Source of the DNA: Rubrivivax sp. A210
GTDB taxonomy: Bacteria > Pseudomonadota > Gammaproteobacteria > Burkholderiales > Burkholderiaceae_C
Assembly (NCBI RefSeq): GCF_904426505.1
Contig: NZ_CAJGBN010000009.1
Location: forward strand, 1 to 64,000
DNA: 64,000 nucleotides
Direction: 5' to 3'
A program made the position numbers and the translations under genes. Below the pieces are notes generated by a model that saw nothing but the letters and a program-made list of their open reading frames with translations, was not told the origin of the DNA and did not search any database. Position 1 is the stretch's first letter; every line of letters begins with the position of its first letter. This document shows, in pieces, positions 43,105 through 57,105 of this stretch.

Positions 43105-43920
43105 TCACAGGCCCAGCCAGCGGCCCAGGTCAAGCAGGGCCGCGGTGTCGTAGCTGGTGTAGCCGCTCACCTTGAGGGTCTCGAGCTTCTTGCGCCCGGC
43201 CTCGGAGGCGTCCAGCGTCGTGAAATAGCCGCGCAGGCGCTCCACCTGCTCGGCGCTCAGCGCGGGGCTGGCGATGACGTGCTTGATCGGCACCGGGCGC
43301 GAGCGCGCCAGCACGCGCCCGCCCTTGCTCTCCCAGTCCTTGACGACGGCGTTGGACGCGGTGGCGCCGACGTGGGTGAAGGTGTGCTCCACCATGAAGG
43401 GCACGGCGTCCTGGTAGCGCGTGTAGGTCATCTCGCAGCGCTTGTCGCCGCCCAGCGCGTCGCGCAGCGTGGCGCGCGTGATCCAGGCGGTGATGGAGTC
43501 TTCCTCGGGTGCGCCGCAGCGGCGTTCGCGCAGTTCGGCCAGCGACTTGAGCGGCGAATCGGCGCGCACCAGGAAGCGCGCCGCGTACTCGGTATAGCCC
43601 TTGGTCACGGCCACCAGCCGGTAGCCGCTGTTCTTGATGGCGAGGATGGAAATGTGGGTCGGGTGTACCAGTGCCAGGTCGTAGCTCTTGTCGGCCAGGC
43701 CGCGGCGCAGCGTCGGGTAGTCGCTCACCGGCTCCACCCGCACCGGCTGGCCGAGCTGGGTGCTGAGGTCGGCCGCGATGGCGGCATAGCGGGCGCGGAT
43801 TTCCTCGCTGCCGACGCGGTAGGTGACGCCCTCGTTGACCGCAAACACCAGGGCCTGGGCCCACGACGACAGGCCGACCAGCCAGAGGACGAACACGAGG
43901 CGCAGCGGGGAGTACTTCAT
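43105..43920 (-). CDS. PhnD-like phosphate/phosphonate ABC substrate-binding protein
   Basis: A 271-residue exported protein with a signal peptide ending near LSSWAQA. The PhnD-like fold is indicated by VNEGVTYRVGSEEIRARYAAIAADLSTQLGQPV, YDLALVHPTHISILAI and VGATASNAVVKDWESKGG. No permease or ATPase is adjacent, so it may work with a distant transporter or act as a sensor ligand-binder. Many orphan proteins of this fold bind ligands other than phosphonate. Confidence 0.85.
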   Translation of the reverse strand: MKYSPLRLVFVLWLVGLSSWAQALVFAVNEGVTYRVGSEEIRARYAAIAADLSTQLGQPVRVEPVSDYPTLRRGLADKSYDLALVHPTHISILAIKNSGYRLVAVTKGYTEYAARFLVRADSPLKSLAELRERRCGAPEEDSITAWITRATLRDALGGDKRCEMTYTRYQDAVPFMVEHTFTHVGATASNAVVKDWESKGGRVLARSRPVPIKHVIASPALSAEQVERLRGYFTTLDASEAGRKKLETLKVSGYTSYDTAALLDLGRWLGL

Positions 43921-43986
43921 GGTGGACCGGCGTTGTCGGGGTGGCGCATCATAGGTGGGCAGTCAGTGCGGTTTGCGCGCCATTCT

Positions 43987-44321
43987 TCACGGCGCCTGCT
44001 GCGCTGATGGGGTCGGCGCCAGCACGCGCACCAGCCAGGCCGCCACGACGGCCGGCGGCGCGTCAATCTCGATCTGCTTGCGCCGCGCGGTGTCGCCGCG
44101 CAGCAGGCTCACGGCGCGCTTGGGAAGATCCAGCTCGTCGGCCAGCCAGGCCAGCAGCCGTTCATTGGCCTTGCCCTCGACCGGCGGCGCGGCCAGGCGC
44201 ACGCGCAGGCAGCCGTCGTGCAGGCCGTCGGCGCCGGTGCGGCGGGCATTGGGCACCACGGCCACCAGCAGCCGGCAGGCGCCGCCGTGCTCGCTCAGGC
44301 AGGGCGGCGCCGTTGGCTCCA

Positions 44322-44322
<1 letters not shown>
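43987..44322 (-). CDS. DUF167 (YggU-like) family protein
   Basis: A 111-residue small protein. The conserved core is PNARRTGADGLHDGCLRVRLAAPPVEGKANERLL followed by LLRGDTARRKQIEI, the YggU/DUF167 signature. The function of the family is unknown. Its ATG overlaps the topB stop codon by one base, indicating translational coupling. Confidence 0.87.
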
Positions 44323-46910
<2,588 letters not shown>

Positions 46911-47005
46911 GGTTCCTTTTGCGCCCTGCGCCCGGGCCTGGTGCGCAAGGCGATGCCTACAATCGGCCCGTCTCGCGCGCACGCACGCGCGCTCGTACGA
47001 TCTCA

Positions 47006-47557
47006 ATGTACCCAATGAGCAAGACCGCGCAAGCCGCTGCCCGCAGACCGTCGGCCGCATCCGACACCCCGGCCCCGGCCGCCAGGGCTGACAACCGCCG
47101 CGTGCAGGTGCGCCGCTCGGGCATCCACGGCAAGGGGCTGTTCGTGCTGCAGCCTATCGCCGAAGGTGAGCGCATCCTCGAGTACAAGGGCGAGACCATC
47201 ACCTGGCGCCAGGCGCAGAAGCGCCACCCGCACGATCCGGCCCAGCCCAACCACACCTTCTTCTTCCACCTCGACGACAAGCACGTCATCGACGGCGGCG
47301 TCGGCGGCAATGCCTCGCGCTGGATCAACCACGCGTGTACGCCCAACTGTGTGGCCGAAGAGGTGGACCGCCGCATCTTCATCCACGCCGCGCGCAATCT
47401 CGAGGTCGGCGAAGAGATCTTCTACGACTACAGCCTGGTCATCGACGAGCGCTACACGGCGGCGCTGAAGAAGGAATACGCCTGCCACTGCGGCGCCGCC
47501 GACTGCCGCGGCACCATGCTGGCCGCCAAGCGGCCGCGGGCCAAGAAGAGCAAATGA
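47006..47557 (+). CDS. SET-domain protein lysine methyltransferase
   Basis: A 183-residue protein (an ATG at 47015 would give 180). After a disordered, Ala-rich N-terminus it carries a SET domain: SGIHGKGLFVLQPIAEGE, the pseudoknot motifs NASRWINHACTPNC and EEIFYDYSL, and a post-SET zinc knuckle CHCGAADCRGTM. All SAM- and lysine-channel motifs are recognisable. The C-terminal tail is lysine-rich (KRPRAKKSK), suggesting nucleic-acid association. Substrate unknown; bacterial members may modify histone-like or ribosomal proteins. It lies 10 bases before birA. Confidence 0.88.
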   Translation: MYPMSKTAQAAARRPSAASDTPAPAARADNRRVQVRRSGIHGKGLFVLQPIAEGERILEYKGETITWRQAQKRHPHDPAQPNHTFFFHLDDKHVIDGGVGGNASRWINHACTPNCVAEEVDRRIFIHAARNLEVGEEIFYDYSLVIDERYTAALKKEYACHCGAADCRGTMLAAKRPRAKKSK

Positions 47558-47567
47558 ACATTCGCCC

Positions 47568-48467
47568 ATGAACAACCGCCAACACCTCAGCTGGGGCGCC
47601 ACGGCGCTGTGGGAGCGCCTCGCGCCGCTGCTGCCCGGCATCGCGGTCGAGGTGGTGGCGCGCGCCGATTCCACCAACACGCGGCTGCTCGACCGCGCCC
47701 GCAACAGCAGCGGCCTGCGCGACGCGCCCATCACGCGCCCGGGCGAGATCGACGCCGGCCACGGCGGCCCGCGCACGCCCCACGGCCGCCGCCGCCAGGA
47801 CTTGCAGCCCTGCCTGCTGGTGGCCGAAGAGCAGACCCAGGGCCGAGGCCGCCTGGGGCGCGACTGGGTGGCCAGCGCCGGTGCCTCGCTCACCTTCTCG
47901 CTGGCGCTGCCGCTGGCGCCTGCGCAGTGGAGCGGCCTGTCGCTGGCCGTGGGCCTGGCGCTGGCCGAGGCGCTGGACCCGGCTGAAGCCAGCGCAGCGC
48001 CCCGCATCGGCCTCAAGTGGCCCAATGACCTGTGGCTGCTCGAAAGCCCGGGCCGGGGGCGCAAGCTGGGCGGCATCCTGATCGAGACCGTCAGCGTCGG
48101 CGAGCACCGTGTCTGCGTCATCGGCGTCGGGCTCAATGTGCTGCCGCAACCGGCCGAAGGCCTGGCCCATGGCTATGCCTGCCTGCGGGAACTCGACCCC
48201 GAGATCAGCGCGCCGCGCGCCCTGGCCCTGGTGACCGAGCCCCTGGTGCGGGCGATCAGGCGCTTCGAGTCCGAGGGCTTCGCGACTTTTGTGGCCGCCT
48301 ACCGCCAGCGCGACCTGCTGCTGGGCCAGCCGGTCACGGTGGCCGCGCCCGAGCCCTTCGATGGCGAAGCCGAGGGCGTGGACGCGCACGGTGCCCTTCT
48401 CGTGCGCAGCGGCGAAGTCCACAGCGTCGTCAGCGGCGAAGTCAGCGTGCGGCTGCACCGGGCCTGA
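47568..48467 (+). CDS. birA: Biotin--[acetyl-CoA-carboxylase] ligase
   Basis: A 299-residue monofunctional biotin protein ligase. It lacks the N-terminal DNA-binding domain of E. coli BirA, so it is not a repressor. The biotinyl-AMP site is in EEQTQGRGRLGRDW, with downstream KWPNDLW and GGILIE. There is a 30-residue insertion between the STNTRLL motif and the GRGRLGR motif, which is polar and loop-like. The C-terminal SH3-like domain is present (GEAEGVDAHGALLVRS). It attaches biotin to BCCP. Confidence 0.93.
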   Translation: MNNRQHLSWGATALWERLAPLLPGIAVEVVARADSTNTRLLDRARNSSGLRDAPITRPGEIDAGHGGPRTPHGRRRQDLQPCLLVAEEQTQGRGRLGRDWVASAGASLTFSLALPLAPAQWSGLSLAVGLALAEALDPAEASAAPRIGLKWPNDLWLLESPGRGRKLGGILIETVSVGEHRVCVIGVGLNVLPQPAEGLAHGYACLRELDPEISAPRALALVTEPLVRAIRRFESEGFATFVAAYRQRDLLLGQPVTVAAPEPFDGEAEGVDAHGALLVRSGEVHSVVSGEVSVRLHRA

Positions 48468-48472
48468 AGACC

Positions 48473-49165
48473 ATGTTGCGCGCACTGGCTGCAGGGCTGC
48501 TTCTCGCCAACCTGGTGTTCTTCGGCTGGACCCACGGCTGGTACGCGCCCGGCTGGCAGCCGCCGCGCCACGGCGAGCGCGAGCCCGAGCGCCTGGCGGC
48601 CCAGGTGCGGCCCGAAAGCGTGAACGTGCTGCCGCCCAAGGCCGCCAGCGCCGCCCTCAGCGCGGCGCGCGCCGCGGCCCTGCAATGCCTGGAGGCCGGC
48701 CCGCTGGGCGAAGCCGAGCTGGCCGCTGCCGAGGCAGTGCTGGAAGCGGCGCAACTGCCCGAAGGCCGCATGACGCGCGACCCGGTGCAGGGCCCGCCCG
48801 GCTGGCTGGTGTTTGCCGGCCGCTATGCCGATGCCACGCTGCGCCAGGTGCGCGAGGACGAGTTGCGCAAGCTGGGCATCAATTTCGAGTCTGCCGGCGC
48901 CGGCCCGGTGCCGGCTGAGCTGGCGCCCGGCCTCGTGCTGTCGCGCCACTCCAGCCGCGAGGCCGCCGAGGCGGCCATGGCCGCGGCCTCGGCCAGCGCC
49001 GGTGCGCGCCTGCGCGGCGTGCGCGTGGTGCAACTGCCGCCGCCACCGCTCAAGCAGTGGCTGCGCATCAACCAGATCGAGCCCGAACTGGCCGAGAAGC
49101 TGCGCGCGTTGCCGGCGGCCGAGTTGCCGGGCGGCTTTCGGCCCTGCGCCGCGGCGCGTTCCTGA
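48473..49165 (+). CDS. SPOR-domain-like membrane-anchored protein
   Basis: A 230-residue protein with an N-terminal membrane anchor (about 1-19, LRALAAGLLLANLVFFGW) and a periplasmic part. The region from about 100 to 190 (GWLVFAGRYADATLRQVREDELRKLGINFE; LVLSRHSSREAAEAAM; RLRGVRVVQL) has the beta-alpha-beta pattern of SPOR peptidoglycan-binding domains. It starts 5 bases after birA. Proteins of this kind commonly follow birA in Burkholderiales. A cell-division or envelope role is inferred only. Confidence 0.75.
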   Translation: MLRALAAGLLLANLVFFGWTHGWYAPGWQPPRHGEREPERLAAQVRPESVNVLPPKAASAALSAARAAALQCLEAGPLGEAELAAAEAVLEAAQLPEGRMTRDPVQGPPGWLVFAGRYADATLRQVREDELRKLGINFESAGAGPVPAELAPGLVLSRHSSREAAEAAMAAASASAGARLRGVRVVQLPPPPLKQWLRINQIEPELAEKLRALPAAELPGGFRPCAAARS

Positions 49166-49174
49166 CCGCCTCGG

Positions 49175-51112
49175 TCAGCGTCGGCGCGCCAGCGCTCCGG
49201 CCGCCAGCAGCAGGCCGGCCAGCCAGGCCGGTGAGGTGGCGCCACCGCCACTGCCCGAACTGCTGGGCGCGGCAGCCACCGTCACCGTCTGCGTCGCCGT
49301 GGCCGTGCCGCCGGCGTTGTCGGCGATGGTCAGCTGCATCGTGAAGCTGCCGGCGCCGCTGGGCGTGACGGTCACTGTGGCCGCGTTGTCGGTCGAGCTC
49401 AGGCCGCTGACGATGCCGCCGCCGCTTTGCACCGTCCAGGCGTAGACGATCTGGGTGCCGGGCGCGGGCACGCTGCCGGCGGCGCTGAGCGTCACCGGGG
49501 CGCCGGCGGTGGGCGTGGCGGTGGTGACGCTGATGCGCGCCAGCGGCGAGCCGGCCGCGGCGGCCAGGGCCTGGCCGGCGTCGAGCATGCCGGCGCCGCA
49601 GGTGGTGGTGGTGCAGTAGCACTGGACCTGCGGGACGCCTACGCTGGGCGCATGGCACTGCGGCACCGGCTGGCCGTTGGCGCCGTCGCCGGCGCCGGTG
49701 GTCGGAAAGGCGCGTGCCGTCGCCTTGAGCAGGGCCAGCGTCTCTGCCGGCGTCAGCGCCGGTTGCTTGGACATCATCAGCGCCGCCACGCCGGCCACCA
49801 GCGGGGCCGAGAAGCTGGTTCCGACCTCGAAGCGGAAGCTGTCGAACCAGGCCGAGGCCAGTGGGCCCGTGGTGCCGGTGTTGGTGGCGGCCAGCACCGG
49901 GAAGAGGCAGGGCTCGCCTATGGTGAAGTCGTTGACGCAATTGCCGCCTGGGGCCGACAGCCCGACTTCTGGGCCGACGTTTGAAAAGCCGACCTTGGTT
50001 CCGAGATGGCGAATCGCCGCCACAGTGGCTACGCCAGCGCAGTTGCCGGGTTCGCCCACCGGCCCGCCATCATCATTGCCTGCGGCAACCACCACAAGGG
50101 CGCCTTCGCGCGTGACCTCGGCTACTGCGTCGCGGTAGTCAGGGCTGCAAGTGCATGGGGCGTCGGCAGTGCATTCCGAGCCCAGGCTCATGTTGATGAC
50201 CCGGGCCGGATTTGGGTTGACTTCGGGCACGATGCCGGGTACCCGAATTCCCACGGCCCAGCGCATCGCGGCCAGGATGTCGGAGGTGAAGCCGCCGCAC
50301 TTGCCCAGCACGCGCAGCGGCAACAGGCGCACGCCCGGCGCCGTGCCGGCCATGCCGACGCCGTTGTCGGTGGCTGCGGCTATCAGGCTGGCGGTGGCGG
50401 TGCCGTGCCAGGTGCTGGTGCCGCTGCCGCAGGCGCTGCCTGGGTCGCTGGCGTCGGCGTCGCGACCGTCGCCATCGCCCGCGGTGGTGAGGTTAACGAC
50501 GAAGTCATAACCCGGCAGCACATTGCCGCCCAGGGCCACTGGGACGAGGTCGGGGTGATCGAAGCGGATGCCGCTGTCGAGTACCGCTACCACCACCTTG
50601 GTGCTGCCGCGGGTTTGGGTCCAGGCGGTCTCGACGTCGATGGCCGACTTGAGGGTGTCGGTGGGTGCGCGCAGATACCACTGGCCGCTGTCGGGACCGC
50701 TGGGCGCCGCACCCGAAATTGGCAGATAGAGCGGGTCGTTGGGGGCAGCCGCGTAGCGCGCACGCCGGTTGGGCACCGCGTACTCGACTTCGGGGTCGGC
50801 GGCCAGGCGTGCCGCCAGCGTGGCGGCGTCCATGCCGGCGGCGCGCACCACCTGCACCCGCTCGCCGGCCGCCGCGCCGGCTTCGAGCGCCATTCCCACG
50901 CGCTGGCCCAGGGCGCCGGCTCGGCGGGCCAGCACCAGGGCGGCGGCGCTGGCATCGCTGCGCGCGGCCATCGCGTGGGCGCGCAGCGTGCCGGCGTCGA
51001 CCCTGAACTTGACGATCACCTCGCCCACCGGCGCGGCCTGCTGGGCCAGGGCGGAGGTGCAGAGGGCGAGCGCGGCCAGCAGCAGCAGCGCGGCAAGGCG
51101 GTGGGGCATCAT
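49175..51112 (-). CDS. Secreted S8 family serine protease with C-terminal sorting-type tail
   Basis: A 645-residue subtilisin-like protease from MMPHRLAAL at 51112. It has a signal peptide (1-23), an inhibitor-like propeptide (about 24-120), and the catalytic triad Asp 179 (VLDSGIRFDH), His 236 (WHGTATASL) and Ser 433 (GTSFSAPLVAGVAALM). The catalytic domain is followed by a PKD-like beta domain (about 525-610) and a terminal GSGGG, hydrophobic helix (WLAGLLLAAGALA) and RRR, the layout of GlyGly-CTERM-type sorted proteins. The enzyme is probably exported and then anchored or released by processing. Substrate unknown. Confidence 0.9.
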   Translation of the reverse strand: MMPHRLAALLLLAALALCTSALAQQAAPVGEVIVKFRVDAGTLRAHAMAARSDASAAALVLARRAGALGQRVGMALEAGAAAGERVQVVRAAGMDAATLAARLAADPEVEYAVPNRRARYAAAPNDPLYLPISGAAPSGPDSGQWYLRAPTDTLKSAIDVETAWTQTRGSTKVVVAVLDSGIRFDHPDLVPVALGGNVLPGYDFVVNLTTAGDGDGRDADASDPGSACGSGTSTWHGTATASLIAAATDNGVGMAGTAPGVRLLPLRVLGKCGGFTSDILAAMRWAVGIRVPGIVPEVNPNPARVINMSLGSECTADAPCTCSPDYRDAVAEVTREGALVVVAAGNDDGGPVGEPGNCAGVATVAAIRHLGTKVGFSNVGPEVGLSAPGGNCVNDFTIGEPCLFPVLAATNTGTTGPLASAWFDSFRFEVGTSFSAPLVAGVAALMMSKQPALTPAETLALLKATARAFPTTGAGDGANGQPVPQCHAPSVGVPQVQCYCTTTTCGAGMLDAGQALAAAAGSPLARISVTTATPTAGAPVTLSAAGSVPAPGTQIVYAWTVQSGGGIVSGLSSTDNAATVTVTPSGAGSFTMQLTIADNAGGTATATQTVTVAAAPSSSGSGGGATSPAWLAGLLLAAGALARRR

Positions 51113-51174
51113 GGCCCCAGTGTAGGGGGGCCGAAGGCCGGGCGCGGGCCGCTGGCGCGCGCCCGGCAGCGGCA

Positions 51175-54241
<3,067 letters not shown>

Positions 54242-54320
54242 GGCTGGGGGCCTCGTGAGTTTCGGGGGGTGGGGGATTCTAGAAGCCTGCCCGGCCGCCG
54301 CGGGGCTGCGCCATGCGCGC

Positions 54321-54334
54321 TTGACCTGAGTCAA
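54321..54334. promoter_or_regulatory. FNR/ANR-like dyad upstream of hemerythrin
   Basis: TTGACCTGAGTCAA is a perfect 5+5 dyad (TTGAC-N4-GTCAA), one substitution per half from the FNR consensus TTGAT-N4-ATCAA. Its centre is about 41 bases before the hemerythrin ATG and about 87 bases before the divergent transketolase ATG. FNR/ANR or DNR-type control would suit an oxygen-binding protein. It is inferred from one site. Confidence 0.5.
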
Positions 54335-54368
54335 GCGCCGCGCCGGCACCGCTGCCATGCTGGCGGCG

Positions 54369-54953
54369 ATGAAGCCCACCGCGCTCGACATCATCCGCGA
54401 AGAGCATCAGGCGCTGGCCGCCATGCTGCGCTCGCTGGTGCTGCTGCTGGCCCAGGCGCGCCGCGAGAGCCGTCTGCCCGATTTCAACGTGCTGCGCGCG
54501 ATGCTGTTCTACGTGGACGAGTTTCCGGAAGCACTGCACCACCCCAAGGAAAGCGAACTGCTGTTCCCGCGCCTGCGCGAGCGCTGCCCCGAGCTGGCGC
54601 CGGTGATGGCGCGCCTGGACGATGACCACCGCAAGGGCGAGCGCGAGGTGCGCGCGCTGCAGCACGCGCTGCTGGCCTTCGAGCTGCTGGGCGAGCCGCG
54701 CCGCGCCGCCTTCGAGCGCGCCGCCGAGGGCTATGTCGCGGCCTACCTGGAACACATGGCCATCGAGGAGCGCGAAATCCTGCCGGCGGCCCGCCGCGTG
54801 CTGGGTGCCGACGACTGCCAGGCGCTGGACACCGCCTTCGCCGCCAACCGCGACCCCCTCACCGGCCACGCGGCCGAGGCCGAGTTCGCGCCGCTGTTCC
54901 AGCGCATCCTGCTTGCGGCGCCGGCGCCGATCGGCTTGGGGCCGCCTGGCTGA
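54369..54953 (+). CDS. Hemerythrin HHE domain protein
   Basis: A 194-residue helical protein with the His and carboxylate pattern of HHE domains: IIREEHQALA, EALHHPKESELLFPRL, DDDHRKGE and YLEHMAIEEREILP. These ligands would form a non-heme di-iron site that binds oxygen or senses nitric oxide. The ATG at 54369 is favoured, since family members begin close to the first helix; 54357 is possible. An FNR-like dyad lies just upstream. Confidence 0.88.
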   Translation: MKPTALDIIREEHQALAAMLRSLVLLLAQARRESRLPDFNVLRAMLFYVDEFPEALHHPKESELLFPRLRERCPELAPVMARLDDDHRKGEREVRALQHALLAFELLGEPRRAAFERAAEGYVAAYLEHMAIEEREILPAARRVLGADDCQALDTAFAANRDPLTGHAAEAEFAPLFQRILLAAPAPIGLGPPG

Positions 54954-55019
54954 ATTCCCCAGTGTGAGCGGTGCCCGCAGCGGGCGAGAATGGTCTGCAT
55001 CCCCCCATCGGAGACAGAC

Positions 55020-55805
55020 ATGGACCGTCGCTCGCTGTTCGAAACCGGCGCCACCCTGGGCCTGGGCGCCCTGGCCGGCTGTGCGCTGCCGGGCGTGGCC
55101 GCCCATGCGGTGAAGACGCCCTTCGCCGTGCCCGCCACCGTTATCCCCATCGTCGGCAGCGACGCGATGTTTCCGGTGCGGCGCATCTACTGCATAGGCC
55201 GCAACTATGCAGCCCATGCGCGCGAGATGGGCTCCGACCCCACGCGCGAGCCGCCCTTCTTCTTCCAGAAGCCCACCGACGCGATCCAGAACGTGGCCCC
55301 CGGCACGGTGGCCGACCACCCCTATCCGACGCTGACCAAGAACTACCACTACGAGGTGGAGCTGGTGGCCGCACTCGGCAAGGGCGGGCGCAGCATCCCC
55401 ATGGCCAGCGCGCTCGACCACGTCTACGGCTACGCCCTGGGCCTGGACATGACGCGGCGCGACCTGCAGCGCGGCATGGGCGACCAGAAGAAGCCCTGGG
55501 AGATCGGCAAGAGCTTCGACAAGAGCGCGCCCATAGGCCCGCTGCACCCTGTTTCTCAGACCGGCCACTTCGGCAAGGGCGCGATCTGGCTGCAGGTCAA
55601 CGGCGCGGTGAAGCAGAACGCCAACCTCAATCAGATGATCTGGAACGTGGCCGAGCAGATCAGCAAGCTGTCCGAGGCCTTCGAGCTGATGCCGGGCGAC
55701 ATCATCTACTCGGGCACGCCCGAGAACGTGGGCCCGGTGGTGCGCGGCGACGTCATCCTGTGCCACATCGACGGCCTGCCCGACCTGAGCGTGAAGATCG
55801 TCTGA
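55020..55805 (+). CDS. Fumarylacetoacetate hydrolase family protein with export-like N-terminus
   Basis: A 261-residue protein with GGAG 6 bases before the ATG; an in-frame ATG at 54990 has no such site. The FAH fold is clear: RIYCIGRNYAAHAREMG, PFFFQKPTDAI, YEVELVAALGKGG, YALGLDMTRRDLQ, GKSFDKSAPIGP and SGTPENVGPV, resembling fumarylpyruvate hydrolases. The first 28 residues, DRRSLFETGATLGLGALAGC, look like a twin-arginine or lipoprotein signal, which is unusual because FAH enzymes act in the cytosol. The metal-binding Glu/Asp pattern is intact. Substrate not determined. It precedes tag by 7 bases. Confidence 0.82.
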   Translation: MDRRSLFETGATLGLGALAGCALPGVAAHAVKTPFAVPATVIPIVGSDAMFPVRRIYCIGRNYAAHAREMGSDPTREPPFFFQKPTDAIQNVAPGTVADHPYPTLTKNYHYEVELVAALGKGGRSIPMASALDHVYGYALGLDMTRRDLQRGMGDQKKPWEIGKSFDKSAPIGPLHPVSQTGHFGKGAIWLQVNGAVKQNANLNQMIWNVAEQISKLSEAFELMPGDIIYSGTPENVGPVVRGDVILCHIDGLPDLSVKIV

Positions 55806-55812
55806 GTCGCCG

Positions 55813-56418
55813 ATGGCAGGGGCACTCTTCACCGCCGACGACGGCCGGCCGCGCTGCGCCTGGTGCCAGGCCAGCGCCGCCTACCGCGACTACCACGACC
55901 GTGAATGGGGGTTCCCGGTCACCGACGACCGCCGCCTGTTCGAGAAGCTCTGCCTCGAGGGCTTCCAGTCGGGCCTGAGCTGGTTGACCATCCTCAACAA
56001 GCGCGAGGCCTTCCGCGCCGGCTTTGCCGGCTTCGACATCGAACGCATCGCCGCCTTCGGCGACGCCGACGTGGCGCGCCTGCTGGCCGATGCCGGCATC
56101 GTGCGCCACCGTGGCAAGATTGAATCGACCATCAACAACGCGCGCCGGGCGCTGGCGCTGCGCGACGAGGCCGGCTCGCTGGCCGCCTATTTCTGGCGCT
56201 GGGAGCCGACGCCGGTGCCGCCATCGGCCCAGCCGGTGGCCAGCACGCCGGAGTCGACCGCGCTGTCCAAGGATCTGAAGAAGCGCGGCTTCAGCTTTGT
56301 CGGCCCGACCACGGTCTATGCCTTCATGCAGGCCATGGGCCTGGTCAACGACCACCACCCGGGTTGCGCGGTGCGCGAGCCGGTGCAGCAGGCGCGGGCG
56401 GCGTTGCAGCGGCCCTGA
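55813..56418 (+). CDS. tag: DNA-3-methyladenine glycosylase I
   Basis: A 201-residue base-excision repair enzyme. It begins with the zinc-binding CAWCQASAAYRDYHDREWGFP and has FQSGLSWLTILNKREAFR, the catalytic region, and GIVRHRGKIESTINNA. The C-terminal zinc ligands are in DDHHPGCAVR. It removes 3-methyladenine from DNA. It follows the FAH gene after 7 bases, an unusual partner for a repair enzyme. Confidence 0.95.
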   Translation: MAGALFTADDGRPRCAWCQASAAYRDYHDREWGFPVTDDRRLFEKLCLEGFQSGLSWLTILNKREAFRAGFAGFDIERIAAFGDADVARLLADAGIVRHRGKIESTINNARRALALRDEAGSLAAYFWRWEPTPVPPSAQPVASTPESTALSKDLKKRGFSFVGPTTVYAFMQAMGLVNDHHPGCAVREPVQQARAALQRP

Positions 56419-56448
56419 TTCCTCAGGCCGCGAGCGGGCGGCACTGGA

Positions 56449-56982
56449 TCAAGCCGCGAGTACGCGGCGGGCCCGGTGCAGGCGCACGAAGAGATTCTGT
56501 TCGCTGATGGCCAGCGCCCGGCAGACCTCTTCGGTGCTGTCGTCGTTGAGCAGGCGCAATTCGACGGCGCGGCGCAGGCCTTCGGGCAGGGCCTTGATGC
56601 CGGCCAGCGTGCGGCGCAGGCGCTGGCGCTGCTCGGCGATCTCATCGGGGCGGGGCTGCGGGCAGGCGAGCTGCGGGCCCTCGCCGTCGTCGTCGTCGTG
56701 CGCGTCCAGGCTGTCGTGGCCGCCGCGCTGGCGCGCCAGGTCGACGATCTTGTGCTTGAGCACGGCCACCAGCCAGCTGCGCAGCGCGGCGCGCCCGCCG
56801 AAGACGGCGCGGCCGGTGGCGACGGCTTCGAAGACATCGTGTACCAGGTCTTCGGCCAGGGCCGGGTCGTGCAGGCGCTGGCGTGTCCAGCGCACCAGGA
56901 AGCCGCGGTGGCTGGCCAGTTCGGCCCAGCCCGGTGCGGGCGGCGGGGCGGTGACGGGGGTGGTCTGGGCGGCGTTCAACAT
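56449..56982 (-). CDS. ECF-type RNA polymerase sigma factor
   Basis: A 177-residue sigma factor. Region 2 is at about 25-90 (WTRQRLHDPALAEDLVHDVFEAVATG). Region 4 has LPEGLRRAVELRLLNDDSTEEVCRALAISEQNLFVRLHRAR. The ATG at 56982 is chosen. No anti-sigma gene follows, because it converges on tag. It is divergent from the response regulator at 57106. Its regulon is unknown. Confidence 0.88.
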   Translation of the reverse strand: MLNAAQTTPVTAPPPAPGWAELASHRGFLVRWTRQRLHDPALAEDLVHDVFEAVATGRAVFGGRAALRSWLVAVLKHKIVDLARQRGGHDSLDAHDDDDGEGPQLACPQPRPDEIAEQRQRLRRTLAGIKALPEGLRRAVELRLLNDDSTEEVCRALAISEQNLFVRLHRARRVLAA

Positions 56983-57105
56983 GGCGGTTCTCGCGGCGGG
57001 GTCGGTGGCTAAACTGTGGCGGGCGCGTCTCGCGCCCTCCTCACCGAAGATCACAGCCGCATCACAACGGTGTAAGAAAGCGGCCCGCCGGCCGACATCC
57101 CCGCC

